Shown: positions 12,701-25,600 of the stretch, one piece after another | How positions within the stretch are numbered: position 1 is the first letter of the stretch | Layout: every line of letters starts with the position of its first letter | Origin: Tribonema minus | Taxonomy: Eukaryota; Sar; Xanthophyceae; Tribonematales; Tribonemataceae | Direction: 5' to 3' | Length of the DNA stretch: 64,000 nt | Assembly: GCA_017506865.1 (NCBI GenBank) | Contig: JAFCMP010000540.1 | Span: forward strand, 434,001-498,000 | Notes under the pieces: generated by a model | Databases searched by the model: none | What the model was told of the DNA's origin: nothing | What the model saw: only the letters and a program-made list of their open reading frames with translations | Position numbers and translations under genes: made by a program

Positions 12701-13400
12701 CGCTGGTGGCATGCGCGCACGCTGTTGTTGCGTTGCTTCAATACACGCATGCCATGAACCTGATTTGGGCAAAATTGCAACAAATAGAAGTATAGCACAC
12801 TATGAGGCACTTTGTGTGCTGGATTGGCGGCAAACAGCCTTACACAAGATTACAGGGAGCCTTAAACGCAAGCCATGCACAAATTTGGGCATCGGGTACA
12901 ATGGCACAGGTGGGGCGCCACATGTCAACAACGAATAACGGCAAGCAACGAAGCAGTAAAGCCAGCGCAGCTGACTCAGGGTCATCTACCATCTCATAAA
13001 GATGTGTGTGTGTTCATTCGCATTTGCCAGGTGACCACATGCGACGTAGTGAGCGCAGCACTGCGAGTGACATTACCAGGAAGCTAGGACTGTCCCGTAT
13101 GGGCATTAAGGTGCGCAGAATAGTGGCCATGATGCAAGTACACGCACAAAGCTATGTACACTATGGCAATGCATAGCCCCGCAGCCGCATGGGCGGCTGC
13201 CACTGCGCCCTTATGAACCAAGCGCTGTAACAAAGACAAGAAGCCTACAATGCGCGCCTCTGCCATAAGCGCCACGGCACCAATGCCACAGACTGACGCC
13301 ATACCCAATCTTCAAGTTGAAGTGAGGCCCCGCACACATGGCGGACACGCAGGACCGCCAGCGGGCGAGTTGTAGGGGCGCGCTTTCATGCCGACTGAAT
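6733..13400. other. intergenic or unresolved stretch downstream of viperin
   Basis: From about 6808 to 7140 the sequence is a decayed GCAGCGGCA/GGC repeat. It looks like a continuation of the Gly/Ser-coding repeat at the viperin 3' end. The rest is lower-GC sequence with scattered open frames and no convincing exon. An ATG-started minus frame at 11276-10737 (179 codons) has no recognisable domain. The 3' exons of the zinc-ribbon gene upstream on the minus strand should lie to the left of 14114, but I could not locate them. Confidence 0.45.
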
Positions 13401-14113
13401 TCATGTACTAACGCTTGAACATCATCCATCGCAACACAAGTTGCCACCATAAGGTGCGTGAAGAATACACGCGCACTGCGCCAGCGCTACGTCCCAGCGC
13501 ACCGTTCAAAATACACGACCGGCGCGCTGGCGGCGGGAGCGCTGCCGCGAGGACCAGAAGAGCGCGCCATCCTGCAACGCAACAACACAGGCGCCACGCG
13601 TCAAACATGACGTCAGAAGCCTGTGATACACTTTCGCGCACGCATCTGATGGGTCTGGCAGAAAGGCCGCAGTGCGTCAGTGCTCCGGAGAGTACTGCAG
13701 CGGCGGCCGGCGCGCGCGGCAGCGTAACAGCCGATATGGCGCGCTGCGCTCTGCATGGGCGGCGCGCAGCATCAGCGTCGCGGGCGAGACGCAGACATTG
13801 CGGCAGGCAGCGCTCAGGCACAGCACGCAGACCAGAGCGCTGCCGTTCAGACGTCGCTACGGTTGCACGAAACGTATCTGGCCACACAAATACGGCGTAT
13901 TTGGGGCGCATTTGGCAACCAGGAATACGTCTTGAGCAAACCTCAACATTATGACATGCTGCATGAAGGACGAGTATGTTGCGCGAAGGGCGTATTTGTG
14001 GGGCATGTGGCGAGTCTGCTGGATTCCCAGCATACAGTCCACAACAAGAAGGGCACTTGAACTCAGAAATAAACTTCAAAATACGCTTATTTGCAACCCT
14101 AGACGTCGCGCAC

Positions 14114-16500
14114 CTGGAGCACTCCGGGCAGAATGCAGGGCGCCGCTTGCCGCCCACGCGACGCCGGATCGCGTTGGGCGTCTGCTTAAACGTGTGCCCC
14201 GCCGAGCAGCGCCACAGGTGCTTCTTGTCCGCGCCGTGGTACGTCGGCGACAGGAACTCCTGCGGCCAGGGGGGATGAGGGGGTGTGTGAGCGGTGCTGC
14301 AGCAGCAACTTCATTGAATGTGTGGTGTGCGCGACAAGGATGCGAATGCCAGCTGCCAGCATGCCAGCTGTGGTGGGTTGGGCTGGAGATGCGGTGATCA
14401 AACATGAGCGGCATGTGCGCACGACACACGGCGCCTCTGAGCGCGCGTGCATGCGATATAGTTGAAGTCGACATAGTTGAAGTCGGGGGTGCCCACGTGT
14501 TGTCCAGCTCACGGTTGCGAGTAAGATGCGATGCAAAAGCGAGGTACACGTGCATACGCACGGGCGTCATGCGCATGCCAAGGGGTCTCCCCCCCCCCCC
14601 ACCCCCCCCTTCTGATTCGTGCGAGTCGCCAGCAACACGACTGACTGCCACTGCTCCACTCAACAGCAACAGCAATCTACAGGCAACCACCGACGCACTG
14701 CACAATCTACAGGCAACCACCGACGCACTGCACTGGCACTAGCGAGTGTCGAACGCGCCCCTCACCCCTCCGAACTGCGCCGCCGTTGCGTGCATGTCAG
14801 CAGCGCTCAGTCGATTGCTGGCGGCGCGCTGTCCCTTGGCGCACGTCGGGCACCACGACGCGCAGTAGACCACGTTGTTGGCCAGCGCGCTCCACACGTG
14901 GCCCTTTGCGCACTTGAAGTCGTGAGGCTCCTGGCAGGTCAGCAGCGTGTTGTAGAAGGAGGGGGGGGGGGTGAGTGTTGGACAGGGGGGGGGGGGGGGA
15001 GGGTGATTGGCATTGCTTTTGCCAGCGTCACAGGTTTCTCAATAGACGCTGCATGACGGTTATACCTGAGAGCATTTGCCGCACCCCTGATACAATGGCG
15101 ATACGTACTTTGTGCAGCTTCAGCGGCCGTGTGCTGTGGCCGCTGCTGAGCCACAAGGGGTTGGTGGGTCATGTATGCAGGGACAAGTTGAATCTTGTGC
15201 ACCGTACCACTCGAAATGCCCACATGCACAGGCATGCAAGCAATGCCATTACAGCACGCGACCGCAAGGCACTACTATCACCACATGTTTTGGCAGTGCC
15301 GTGCGCGGATTTGCATGTCTGGCGCATACGACATGCTCATCTGAACCAGATCATCCTAACCCTATCCTAACCCTAAGCTCCTGCCATGATCCGCTCCCGA
15401 AGACCCCCCTCTACCCAGAGCGCTCGCCTACACGCTCACCCACTCCCCCTAACAACACACACATGTTAGCCCCCCCCCCCCACGCTCACCATGAGCCCCC
15501 TGTACTCGGCGCTCACGCACTCCCCGCCGCGAGCCGCCGCCAGCTCCGCGAGCGACGCCAGCGACAGGCGCCGCCGCGCGCGCCGCCCGCGCACCTCCGC
15601 TGCTGAGCACTGCGGGCAGAAGAAGCACGCGGGGGCGCCCGCGACGGCCTTCCATGTGTGCCCGCGCGGGCACTCGAAGCGCACAAAGGGGCACACGCCG
15701 GACTCCACGCAGGGCAGGGGGGTCATCATGGCGTCGTCGGTGCAGGTGCGGGGGGGGGGGAAGTGGTGCTGGAGGAGGGGGGCGCAGCCCAGGGGGCGGG
15801 TGCCGGTGGGGCGGCAGAGGGCGGAGGGGGAGTCGTCCTTGGGCTGCTGCCTGCGCAGCGTTGGGAGAGGGGGGGGGGGTGTCATGAGCCTCTGTCGAAG
15901 GCAGCTGGGGTATGTCCCCTTGGGGACCCGGTTTGTGCGGTGGTTGCAGTGAAACCACTGGAACGGTTCGGCGGTGCGACTGATGCATTTTGGTGTTGAT
16001 AAGGTTTGACTGCAATAGAGAATAAGCCTGTGTTGGTGATGCATCACACACTATATAATCACTGCAGGAAAAGAGGACAGAGGGGGGGGACCTTGGCGAA
16101 CCCAGTGAACTCACCTTGACAGGTCCGGTGCCAAAACATTCTGAGCAGAAACAGAGGTGATGCCCTGATCGATCACGCGAATGCCTTGAGCCCGCAAACC
16201 AGCTTCTCCTTCCAGAGCACTTTCGTAGCCAAACCGTAGCTGAAGCAGCTTGTCCTCTAAGGTGAGGTGTTGTGGCGATTCTCCGGGAGCAGCGCTCATG
16301 CGCAAACGCACAGCCTGTCTGCTAAAAGATGAGGGCCTGCGTAAATGATGCAGGCATCTATGGCATCTTCGCAGCTGCTGCGTGGCTGTGGCCTCGCAGG
16401 TGACCGCCAGAACAGCGATCGCCAGTGCTTCACGAAGCCCGAATTGCAAGACTCGATGTCTCCGCCTGCCTCTGCTCCTTCTGCTTTCGCGAGTAGGCAT
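14114..16500 (-). CDS. secreted or targeted protein with three treble-clef zinc ribbons (3' end unresolved)
   Basis: Four exons connect in phase: 16500-16115, 15850-15490, 14930-14766 and 14259-14114. The last ends in phase 2, so at least one more exon is missing. The N-terminus is Arg-rich, then hydrophobic (LAIAVLAVTCEATA), resembling a signal peptide. Three repeats follow: FECPRGHTW...FFCPQC, FKCAKGHVW...WCPTC and WRCSAGHTF...FCPEC. They are linked by segments of the form LAELAAARGGECVSAEY and TAAQFGGEFLSPTY. This is the CxxGHxW...CPxC treble-clef ribbon type (DUF4379-like) found in bacteria, large DNA viruses and algae; its function is unknown. The part of exon 2 before 15729 is low complexity and less certain. 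The start codon is 161 bases from AIP1 on the opposite strand. Confidence 0.7.
15352..15376. repeat. interstitial telomere-like tract
   Basis: CCTAACCCTATCCTAACCCTAA inside intron 2 of the zinc-ribbon gene. Confidence 0.7.
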
Positions 16501-16661
16501 GGCGACCTGCCGCCTTGTCAGACGCCAGCAATCAGCAAGGAATGGTGTGCTGCAAAGCGCCGGAGACTATCGACAACTTCAACAGGAATCGATCGAAGTT
16601 GAGGTTCTTCGTGAAACAGTTCGTGAAGAGGGCTCCAGATCTGAGAGAGAGAGCAGCAACC
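16501..16661. promoter_or_regulatory. putative bidirectional promoter, zinc-ribbon gene / AIP1
   Basis: The ATG codons at 16500 (minus) and 16662 (plus) are 161 bases apart and diverge. The AIP1 ATG sits in a good initiation context (GCAACCATGG). No TATA box is evident. The assignment rests on layout. Confidence 0.4.
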
Positions 16662-19600
16662 ATGGCCAACCTGGTGAAGCCATGCATCGATAACCCCTCC
16701 TTTCTGGGGCACTTTATCCCGAACCCCTCGACCGTCCGAGGCAACAACTTCCACATGGGCGTGCACCCCAAGCAGCCTAACAAGGTGCGTGCTTGTGATA
16801 CTATGCTGCATGCGTCCAAAGCAAGCATGTGCTTCACGCGAGTCCAAATTTTGCTGCCAAGAGCGCTGTATCACGGCGGACGCCGAAATGGCCAACGTAC
16901 CACCAGAATGCAACAAGAACTACCAATAGAGTCAGCGACAATCTCTGATGCTCCATTTTCTACTTGCACGCGGATCCTGCCTCCCTCTGTGTCTCGCAGA
17001 TCGTCTACCCCTCCGGCAAGTTCATCATCGTCAGAGACCTCGATGACCCAGCCGCTGGCTTCGTGTACAGGGGGCACAACGCGGTGGCCACAGTCGCTAA
17101 ATTCAGCCCCAGCGGGTGCTGGGTAGCCTCGGGGGACACCACAGGGAAAGTTAGGGTGTGGTCATGGGACAACCCAGAGCATGGTCTCAAGGTAACACAC
17201 AGCCAGTTGATGTGTCCGATGCAATGGGCAGCTCGCCATGTTCCGTCCCGAGCAGGTTCAAATTCCACCTTGTGAGCTTTGGCAGCTGTTGTGCGTTTCC
17301 ACTTTACAAGTACAGAGTGGTTGTACTACGCTGCAGTAATATGCATCTGATGCATCAGATGGTGAATTCACATGCAGTGCCTTCTGTCCTGCTGTTTCCA
17401 AGACTGCGCTGTCGGCCATGGGCTTTTGTGCAGCATCGCACATCAACACTTGCAAGCAGCACTTCAACACATACATGTAACTCGCTTCTGCATGCATCGC
17501 GTATTTCGCCAGTAGACAGGCAGCACAGGCAATGGATCTGCTCAAAGCGCAATCATACACATTCTGCGCTACGTTTGTATATGGTTCATCAACTATTCGT
17601 TACACAGTCACCATTTCGTATCGCTGTCAATACAGATTCACCGAAAGCAGTCGGTTGCTGGGCGTGGAGACCGTCCATTGCGTTTGGCAATCAGAGAGAG
17701 CTATAAGGGAAGCCAGAAAGACATGGAAGTACATATACACAAGAGTTTCCAATTGCATGTTGTGCAATGTTGTGCAGTGGCTGTTGCAGGTTCGTACAGC
17801 AACACCAGTTTGTACAGCAACACCAGTGCATGGTATCGCCGTTGGCGCTGCTTGTGTTGTTGGACATGGCTTTGCACCTACCCCAGCTCGTGAGCATCCT
17901 CTGAAGATGCCGCATTTGCGCGCCTCTTCTCTGCAGTCGCTGGAACTTGCTTCTAATCTCTACATTCCTCATTGATGTCTTCACTGCGTGCTTGCAAACA
18001 GGCTGAGATCAACGCCATTGCGGGACCCGTGAAGGACTTGGCATGGGACTCGGAGAGCAAGCGCATTGTAGCGGTTGGGGAGGGAGGGGTGAACATGCGC
18101 GCTTTCACCTGGGACACTGGGAACAACCTCGGTGAACTGGTAAGCGCTGGGGTGTGCGCTCTTGCGGCATGTAACGGTTCCGGTGATGTTAATTTGATCT
18201 AAAACAATAGAAGTATGAAGAAAATAAGGGATAATTGGTCTTTTGAGCGCAAAAGAAATGATGGGGTGATTGGTCCCTTGAGAGCAGAACAGGAAGCGGT
18301 AAAATAAGGCTCATGTGCGCGGCTGCAATGATGATGTAACATCCATATAGCTGCGCAGATTTGGATGTCGTTGCACGCGCAAGTCACCAATACGTATCAT
18401 GTCAGCACCACGTATTGTGCCCAACGCAAGTCACTGGAGCAGTTCTACAACGGAGCGCTATGGTTGTCTGCAGGATACCGTAACATGCCGCTCATTTTGA
18501 TCTTGTCAATAGGGGTTACATCAAAGAAACAAGCCTGCCATCTTGGCAATTCAGCAGGTTCTGGGCGCATTGTCAAGCGTGGTGAGGAGTGGGTGAGGAA
18601 TTGAGATACTAGCGTGTGCATGGTGTGACATAGAGGCACAAGGTGTGCAACTAATGAAGCATGTCCAATAGAAGCTTGATACGTTCTGTGGCATTTGTCA
18701 TCACATGGACACGTGAAAGAGGCATGTCTGCAATCAGGTCTGCTACACCTCTAACGTCGTTCCTGAAGAACATCTGTTGAAGTATTGCACAGTTGAACAT
18801 TGTGTGTGGCAGAACGGGTCCTGTGATGGTAACACCAATATGCTTAGACGCTGCCATGAAGAAGCGCATGTGAGCCCGTCTTCAAGTTGATGTTGAAGTA
18901 GGTGTGCTGTACTGTGGTGTGACACTTTGTCATCTTGGCATGAAACTCGACACCATGAAGCACTTGGGATTGTCGGTTTGAAATCAAGCGGCAAGGTCTA
19001 GACTAGTATGGTATACTTCAAAGTGATCTGGTCAATACAGCGACGAGGATGCACTCGGTGTTTCATGCTGATGCCACCAAAATTGGTCGTCGTGTCACTG
19101 CCATCCCGTTAGCGGCTGACCACCAGGATCACCTGAGGTGAAGTTCGTGATGCGTCTTGTCACTTGGGCGCTGTGCACAGTTTGGCTGAGTGTGGTACTT
19201 GAGGGTGGTGCTGCACATGAAGTTGGCTGGAGAACTTCCAGAGATTCCACCTGACAAGCTCCGCTTGTGGACTAGCTAAACCCCACAGTTGCTATACAAA
19301 GATGCCGACCATGGTGCAGCTTTGATAGCACTCTTCTGCGGAGCGCTTGCCTGCGATTGTGCAGTTTCGTGGTCATCTAATGACCTGCTGCAATACTCTT
19401 GACACCAGCATTTAGTGGCTTTTTCAACCTCCAGGTAAGGCACGCGAAGGGCGGACAATGGATTACCGCCATGCACGCCTTTTCATGAATGACGAGCACG
19501 AAGCGGCTGCAAAAGCTATTAAGCGAAGCGCTTGCCCGTGATTGGCAATCACTGATTATTGCATCTTTGTGGTCATGGAATGACCAGCTTTGAGACCCTT

Positions 19601-22600
19601 GACACCAACATCTAGTGGCTTTGTCAACCTTCAGGTGGGACACGTGAAGGGCGTCCTGTCTATGGACTACCGCCAGGCACGCCCTTCACGATGACGACCA
19701 CCAAGCAGCTGCAACCGCATCTTTTTACAGAGCACATGCCTGTGTTTGTGCATTCGAATGACTCGTGACACCGACCCTTCAATTTCCAGGTGGGACACGC
19801 GAAGGGCGTCCTGTCGGTGGACTACCGTCAGGCGCGCCCCTTCAAGATCATGACGGCCAGCGAGGACATGCGCACGCTGTTCTTCAAGGGGCCCCCCTTC
19901 TCCATGGACCACTCCAACAAGGACCAGCACAGCAACTTTGTAAACGTCGTGCGCTTCAGCCCCGACGGCGCGCGCATTGCCACCGCCGGCTCTGACTACA
20001 AGGTTGGTGTTGCAGCGCGGCATGTACTTGCACACATACGTCTTTTGCGTACTGTGGATATGGTGGCCCCTCCAGTAAGGACCAGCACACTAACGTTGTC
20101 AATGTCGTGCGCTTCAGTCCTGACGGCGCACGCATCGCCACCGCAGGCTCTGACTACAAGGTGGGCGTTGAAGCGTGCTGACAGTACTCTCCGTGTTGCA
20201 CAGCTCTGACAACAAGGCGGGCATTGATGCGCGCTGACAGTACATTCCGTGTTGCGCAGTTCTGACACAAGGTGGGCGTTGAAGCGTGCTGACAGAACAA
20301 AGCGTGTTGCACAGGTCGTCTGGGTTAATGGTGAGTCGGATGATTTTATGCTGCGACAGCACACAGGCAGTATGCTGGGTGTTCTCCAGCACGCTTGTGC
20401 GAGCGCGCTTGCATACCATTAACCTGGCGGCAAGCGTGCCATCTGCTGTTGCCACTTCAACGACAGCAGATCGCTGACAGCAAACACTGCGCGCACTCAT
20501 TCACGTCATTTCCATTGCCGCATCAAAGACACTAAAGCGCCACCAAATGCTACACATACATTTGCTGTTAACTGTTGTTTCCTCTTCATGGCTGTGGGCT
20601 TTGCGTTGCCACCAGGTGTGGATTTACGATGGCACCACTGGTGAACCCGTGCATGAATTGGGCGCCGCACACACCGGTAAGACAACCTCATGCTCCAATT
20701 AGGGTCACTGTGCCACTTGTGCGTTCACATATAGTGTCAAGGACCAGTGATTGAGTAATTGTGTCGCTAAGTGCTGCTTTCTGCGCGAGAGCCTCGTGTC
20801 CGAACCTACAGACGCTCATAATTTCCGCACTTGGCAGAAGGCCTTGGCCCTCAATAAATGCACAGAATGTCGTATGCATGCATACTTTGCTTTCAATTGT
20901 ACATCAATAGCATGGCGGCATTGTCCCTTTGAGCTTGAAGTGTCAACGTCCCCACCTCCCCCCCCCCTTCCCCCCCGCCTTAGGTCACCGTGGAAAGCCA
21001 GTCAACGAAGTTGAAATTTGAAGTGACATGATTGTTTGGTAGCAGATATTACACAAGTAGGATGTTACGCATGGGGATTAGTTGTATGCAGTATGGCGCA
21101 ATGTGGTGCAAGAATCGCGGTGATCCAGGTTTAACAGTCTGTTGTGTTACTGCATGGTAGAGGGGCATATGCGCCATGTGCGATAAAGGTCCCACCAGTG
21201 CTAACAGTCCTCACAGTGCCCGCAGTGCACGGCACAGGCACTCGCTGCTCGCGGTTTTGTGTTTTGACAACTCATGAGGTGCAAATAAGGCTTTTCTCGG
21301 TGCTAGGATCCCCGACACATCATCACCAGGCATCCACATGTACCGGTAGCTGCTCACTGTCTCGTGTTGTGACGACTTATCTTGCCAACAATGCAATTTC
21401 TGATGCCAGGAACCCCAACACCCAGTGATCACCAGGCATCCCCACGTAGCAGTGCTGAAAACTGCGGCTTGTCTGACACGTTAACTGCACAGCGTCTATA
21501 TTTGGCAACATCCAACTCCCTTAAAGCAGTGCTCATTTCTCTGCCTGCGCCGCGGTTCACACGTGAACTGCGCAGGGTCCATCTTTGGCCTCTCGTGGTG
21601 CCCGGACTCGAATCACCTGGTCACCGCCAGCGCGGACAAGACGTGCCGCCTCTGGAACGTCGACAGCAAGGCAGTTGAACACACGTGGACCTTTGCCGAC
21701 GCCCCTGAGGTAGGCAGGCATGGCTGCAGTTAGGGTCAGTGTTAGGTACAAGTGCAGAATTATGGCAGGAAAGTTGACAACAAGGCCGTGGAGCACACGT
21801 GGACCTTTCCGACGCCCCTGAGGTTCGCAGCCGTGGTTGCTATTAGGGTTGTTGTTGAATATCGGTTCAGAGTTAGGGCAAGGGTCAGGATGAGGCTGAA
21901 GGTGCTGACTGCCGCTGCGGGATTGCATAGCGCGTGCTTATCCGCGCAAGAGCTGCAGCCATTGCTGCTATCACTTCTTACTTCAACGTACATTCAGCAG
22001 ATCTGAGTGTGCACAAATGTGTGCTGTAGGTGCCGTTTCGTGCGCGTTGTCTCGCAAGGTGTGACCATGGCCCTTGCGCCGCGTGCAGCTCTTGCAGCGG
22101 TTCCTTGCCATTGGCGGCCATGTGACAGAAGCGCGCGGCCGATCGGCACGCCACAGTTTGGGAAATAATGTACTGAGAGGATTCACTGCCGTGAATGAAC
22201 AGAGGCCTCAACCATTTCTAGATCAAATCCATTGCAAGTACTCAAGAGGACACAAGTACGAAACCCTAACAACGCTCCCCCCCCCGGACGTTACCTTACG
22301 TTACATGAGGGTGACATGCAAAAAAAGGTCTTATGCGTAACTGTCAGCAGCGAGCACAACAGCCGCTTAAGCATTATAGTGCTTGACACGAAGAGCACGC
22401 CAACCCCCGGCGCCGCCCAACCCTGCAACCGTGCAGGTGGGCGACATGCAGGTTTTGTGCATAATCGTCACCGGCAACTACACTCATGATAGCATTTGAT
22501 CTGCCGAAAAGCACACAGCCCCCGACGCTGCCCCCCCCCCCCCCCCCCCCTTGTTGCAGGTGGGCGACATGCAGGTGTCGTGCGTAACCGTCAGCGCCGA

Positions 22601-25600
22601 CCATGCGGCAAGCGTCAGCGTGCGCGGTGACATCTCCCTACTTGACCTGCAGCAGGAGCGGCCGGCAAAGGTCATATCAGCGCACCAGGTGAGGGCGCTG
22701 AGCTGTGCCAACGGTTGATTGTTGAAGTTTGAAGTGCGATTTTGGTTCTGTGCGTAACTGTCGCGGTGACCGGCGAGCGGACTGCTCGGAGCAGCAAGGG
22801 CACTGAGCCTTGCACAATGAACTCAAATTGTTGAAGTTCACAATTATGGTCCTGTGTGTAAGTGTCAGTGTGAGCGATGAGTGGAGTGCTTGAAGTACGA
22901 GCACCAGGTGCGCGCATTTGCGCATTTGATGGTGTCGCGCAGTGAACGCGCAACACGCTGCGGCTGCGTGTTTTGCGCTGCGCAGTGTGCATGTGTGTGG
23001 TGCATCAATTCACTGGCAGTGCTCTGCGACGGCAACATGTCGTGGAGCACAACGTTGTAACTTCAAGCTGGAACAGGCGCAGGCCAAGTTGCTGAACAGG
23101 TACCGCTTGCCTGGATTTCTCCCTCAAACCTTGACGTTTCTTTCACACTTCAACTGGGCTGCTGAGCAGGCAGCCACAGCAGTGGACGCAGCACACATAC
23201 ATGATGCTGGCTGCATACTGTCTTACCATTAAGGGCATGTTTGCCGCGTAGTGCACACTATGTGCAAGCGGCCCGCACGGCAGCGAATTCACTTACACCA
23301 TGCATGTGCACTTCAAAGTTGAAGTTGAGTTGCGCTTCAGGTTGAGATGACCGTGACAATGACAGTATGCCCTTGAATGCTAGTTGCGTGCACCCAGGAA
23401 CCATCTCAAGTCTGTAATGATGATGAATTTGTGTCATCAATGACACCATGGAAGGCAGTCCTCCCCCTCACCGAGCTGCTCGCTGCTTCCCCTATTTCTC
23501 TGGTGGCAGGTGGCAGTCACGGCCATGAGCCCCAGCATGCTCAACGGCATGCTGTTGTATGCCAGTCACGTGGGCTCGGAAGTGTATCGAGTTTGCGATG
23601 ATGATCAATTTGCATCAGTGATGCCAGCACCGAAGCCCCCCCCTCCCCCTCACCGAGCTGCTCGCTGCTTTGACCCTCTGGCGGCAGGTGGCGGTTACGG
23701 CCATGAGCCCCAGCACGCTCAACGGCGCGCTCGTGACGGGCAGCTTCGACGGCGTGGTGTGCGCTTGGGCTGCCAACGGCGTGGCGACGCGCCTGCAGGG
23801 GCAGCTCGGCGCCAAGACCATCTGCGGGGCCGCGCACTCCAACAAGGCAAGTTCAACTGGATGATAATGAAATTTGAAGTTGCGATGACTGCGCCCGCGG
23901 TGCTAACCATTTGCGGGGCGCACTCCAGCACGGCAAGTTCAACTGGATAACAAGAGTTGAAGTTGTGATGACTGCGCCCGTGGTGCTGTGCTGCTGTCGG
24001 TGGCAGTGGGGTGGACGGTGGGGCATGATTAAGGCACTGGCACTGTGCTGGACTGGCCCTTGTCAATGCTTTTGTGAGGGAGCAAAATGACTGGCCTTCA
24101 AACCAGCAAGCTGTACGCCAGGACATTCAAACAGTAGGAAGCAAGAGGTTGGAACCCTGAGGAAGGAGGGCATTGGGTTGCACAGAACATCAGCAAGCAG
24201 CAGAAGGGGCACGCACGCTTGACAGAGCGGGGTAACATTCCAAGCAGCCTCCAGGATGATCTTGATGCTCTTGATGGGGACATCGACATGAAGGACTATA
24301 GAAGAAGGCTTCAGACTCCTTGCTGAAAGCTGCCAGTAGTGTCGGCGCACCAGTGTTTGACTTAGAGCACAGGTGCCTGCTGACCATCAAGTTGCATTGC
24401 GACTGGCAGCTGTATCATAGGCAAACATAGCGAAGTTACTCGTGTGCCTACAGCAGAGGTGACGGGCAATGTAAGGCGCCGACGTCCACAACCAATGAGC
24501 ATGACACACCACTTTGCACATCCATCCCGCATCCTGACTTGACTCTATGTAGACTCTGCCTTGCACATATAGGCCCCCGACCACATACCCATTCTGAGTT
24601 GGACCCTCATACCGCAAAAGGTGACGGGGGGAGTGCGCAGGTTGTGAGGGCGAATCCTCGCACATGCCCAAGGGCACCATCACACATCATCCGTGCAACG
24701 TCAGGCTGCTTCAGACCCACTGTTTCAGCGCTCTTACGTTGGCTCTGCGAACAATGATTGTAATCACAGGTCAGCGGAATCGCCGTTTCAGCAGCGGGCA
24801 TTGTGAGCGTGGGGTGGGACGACACCATACGGCTGGCACCCGCCGGCGGCCACGCCTACACTGAGTCAGCATCGCTCAATGGTCAGCCGTGCGGCGTATC
24901 CGCAAACGCGGGCTCGGAGCTCGCCGCCGTGGTGACCAGGTACAGTTACTCTCTGCGCAACTCAGCATGGCAGGATGTGGCGTGTCGTGTGCAGTTGTCT
25001 GCGTGAGAGAGTGGGTGCGCGGCAGCGGCGGCTGATGCGCAACGGGCCTAGCCCTAAAGCTAATCCTGCCCCTAACCCTCACCCTAAAGCAGCAGCAGCA
25101 CTCAACGGGCAGCGGAGGAGCAACAGGCAGCAGCACGGCATGGCACGTCATAACTTTGTGCAGCGCGCTGGCAGCTGCTCGCGCATGCCGCCTGCCTGTA
25201 CAAGAGGATCGCGTGTGCGTGCAGTGCGCCATGATATTGTGGAGGCAGCAGCAGTGCAGCACTGGAAGCAGCGCTTGACAAGCGGCCGTAACGTTGCGCA
25301 TGGTATAATGACGTGCATCTGACCAGCGAGTAGGTATATGCAGCTAGACTCGAAAATCGTCGCCCCAATGGAGGCAGCAGTGGCGCCCGACCCACTTGCA
25401 CCCATGTTGGCGCTCTTATCGCTTTTTGCGCGTGCTGACTGTCTGTTTGTCTGTTTTTCCTTGTCCTCTTGCTCGTGTCCAGCTCCGGCGTTGCGGTGTA
25501 CCGCAAGACAGCTCTAGTCGCAGAGGTGAGAGGCCATTTGCGTTCAAGTTCAAGTGCAGCTTTGCCTGCAGCCCTGGCCGCTGTTGCTTTAACGGCTGTG

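Noticed and set aside
13408-14157. 250-codon minus frame continuing from the third zinc ribbon
   Set aside because: After the ribbon it crosses a good GTGCGC donor, and the downstream part has no domain-like features. I treat it as read-through into the intron.
14114-16500. Zinc-ribbon gene as an integrated viral gene
   Set aside because: The ribbon type occurs in large viruses, but this copy has several ordinary spliceosomal introns and sits in a compact divergent pair with AIP1. No viral genes surround it.
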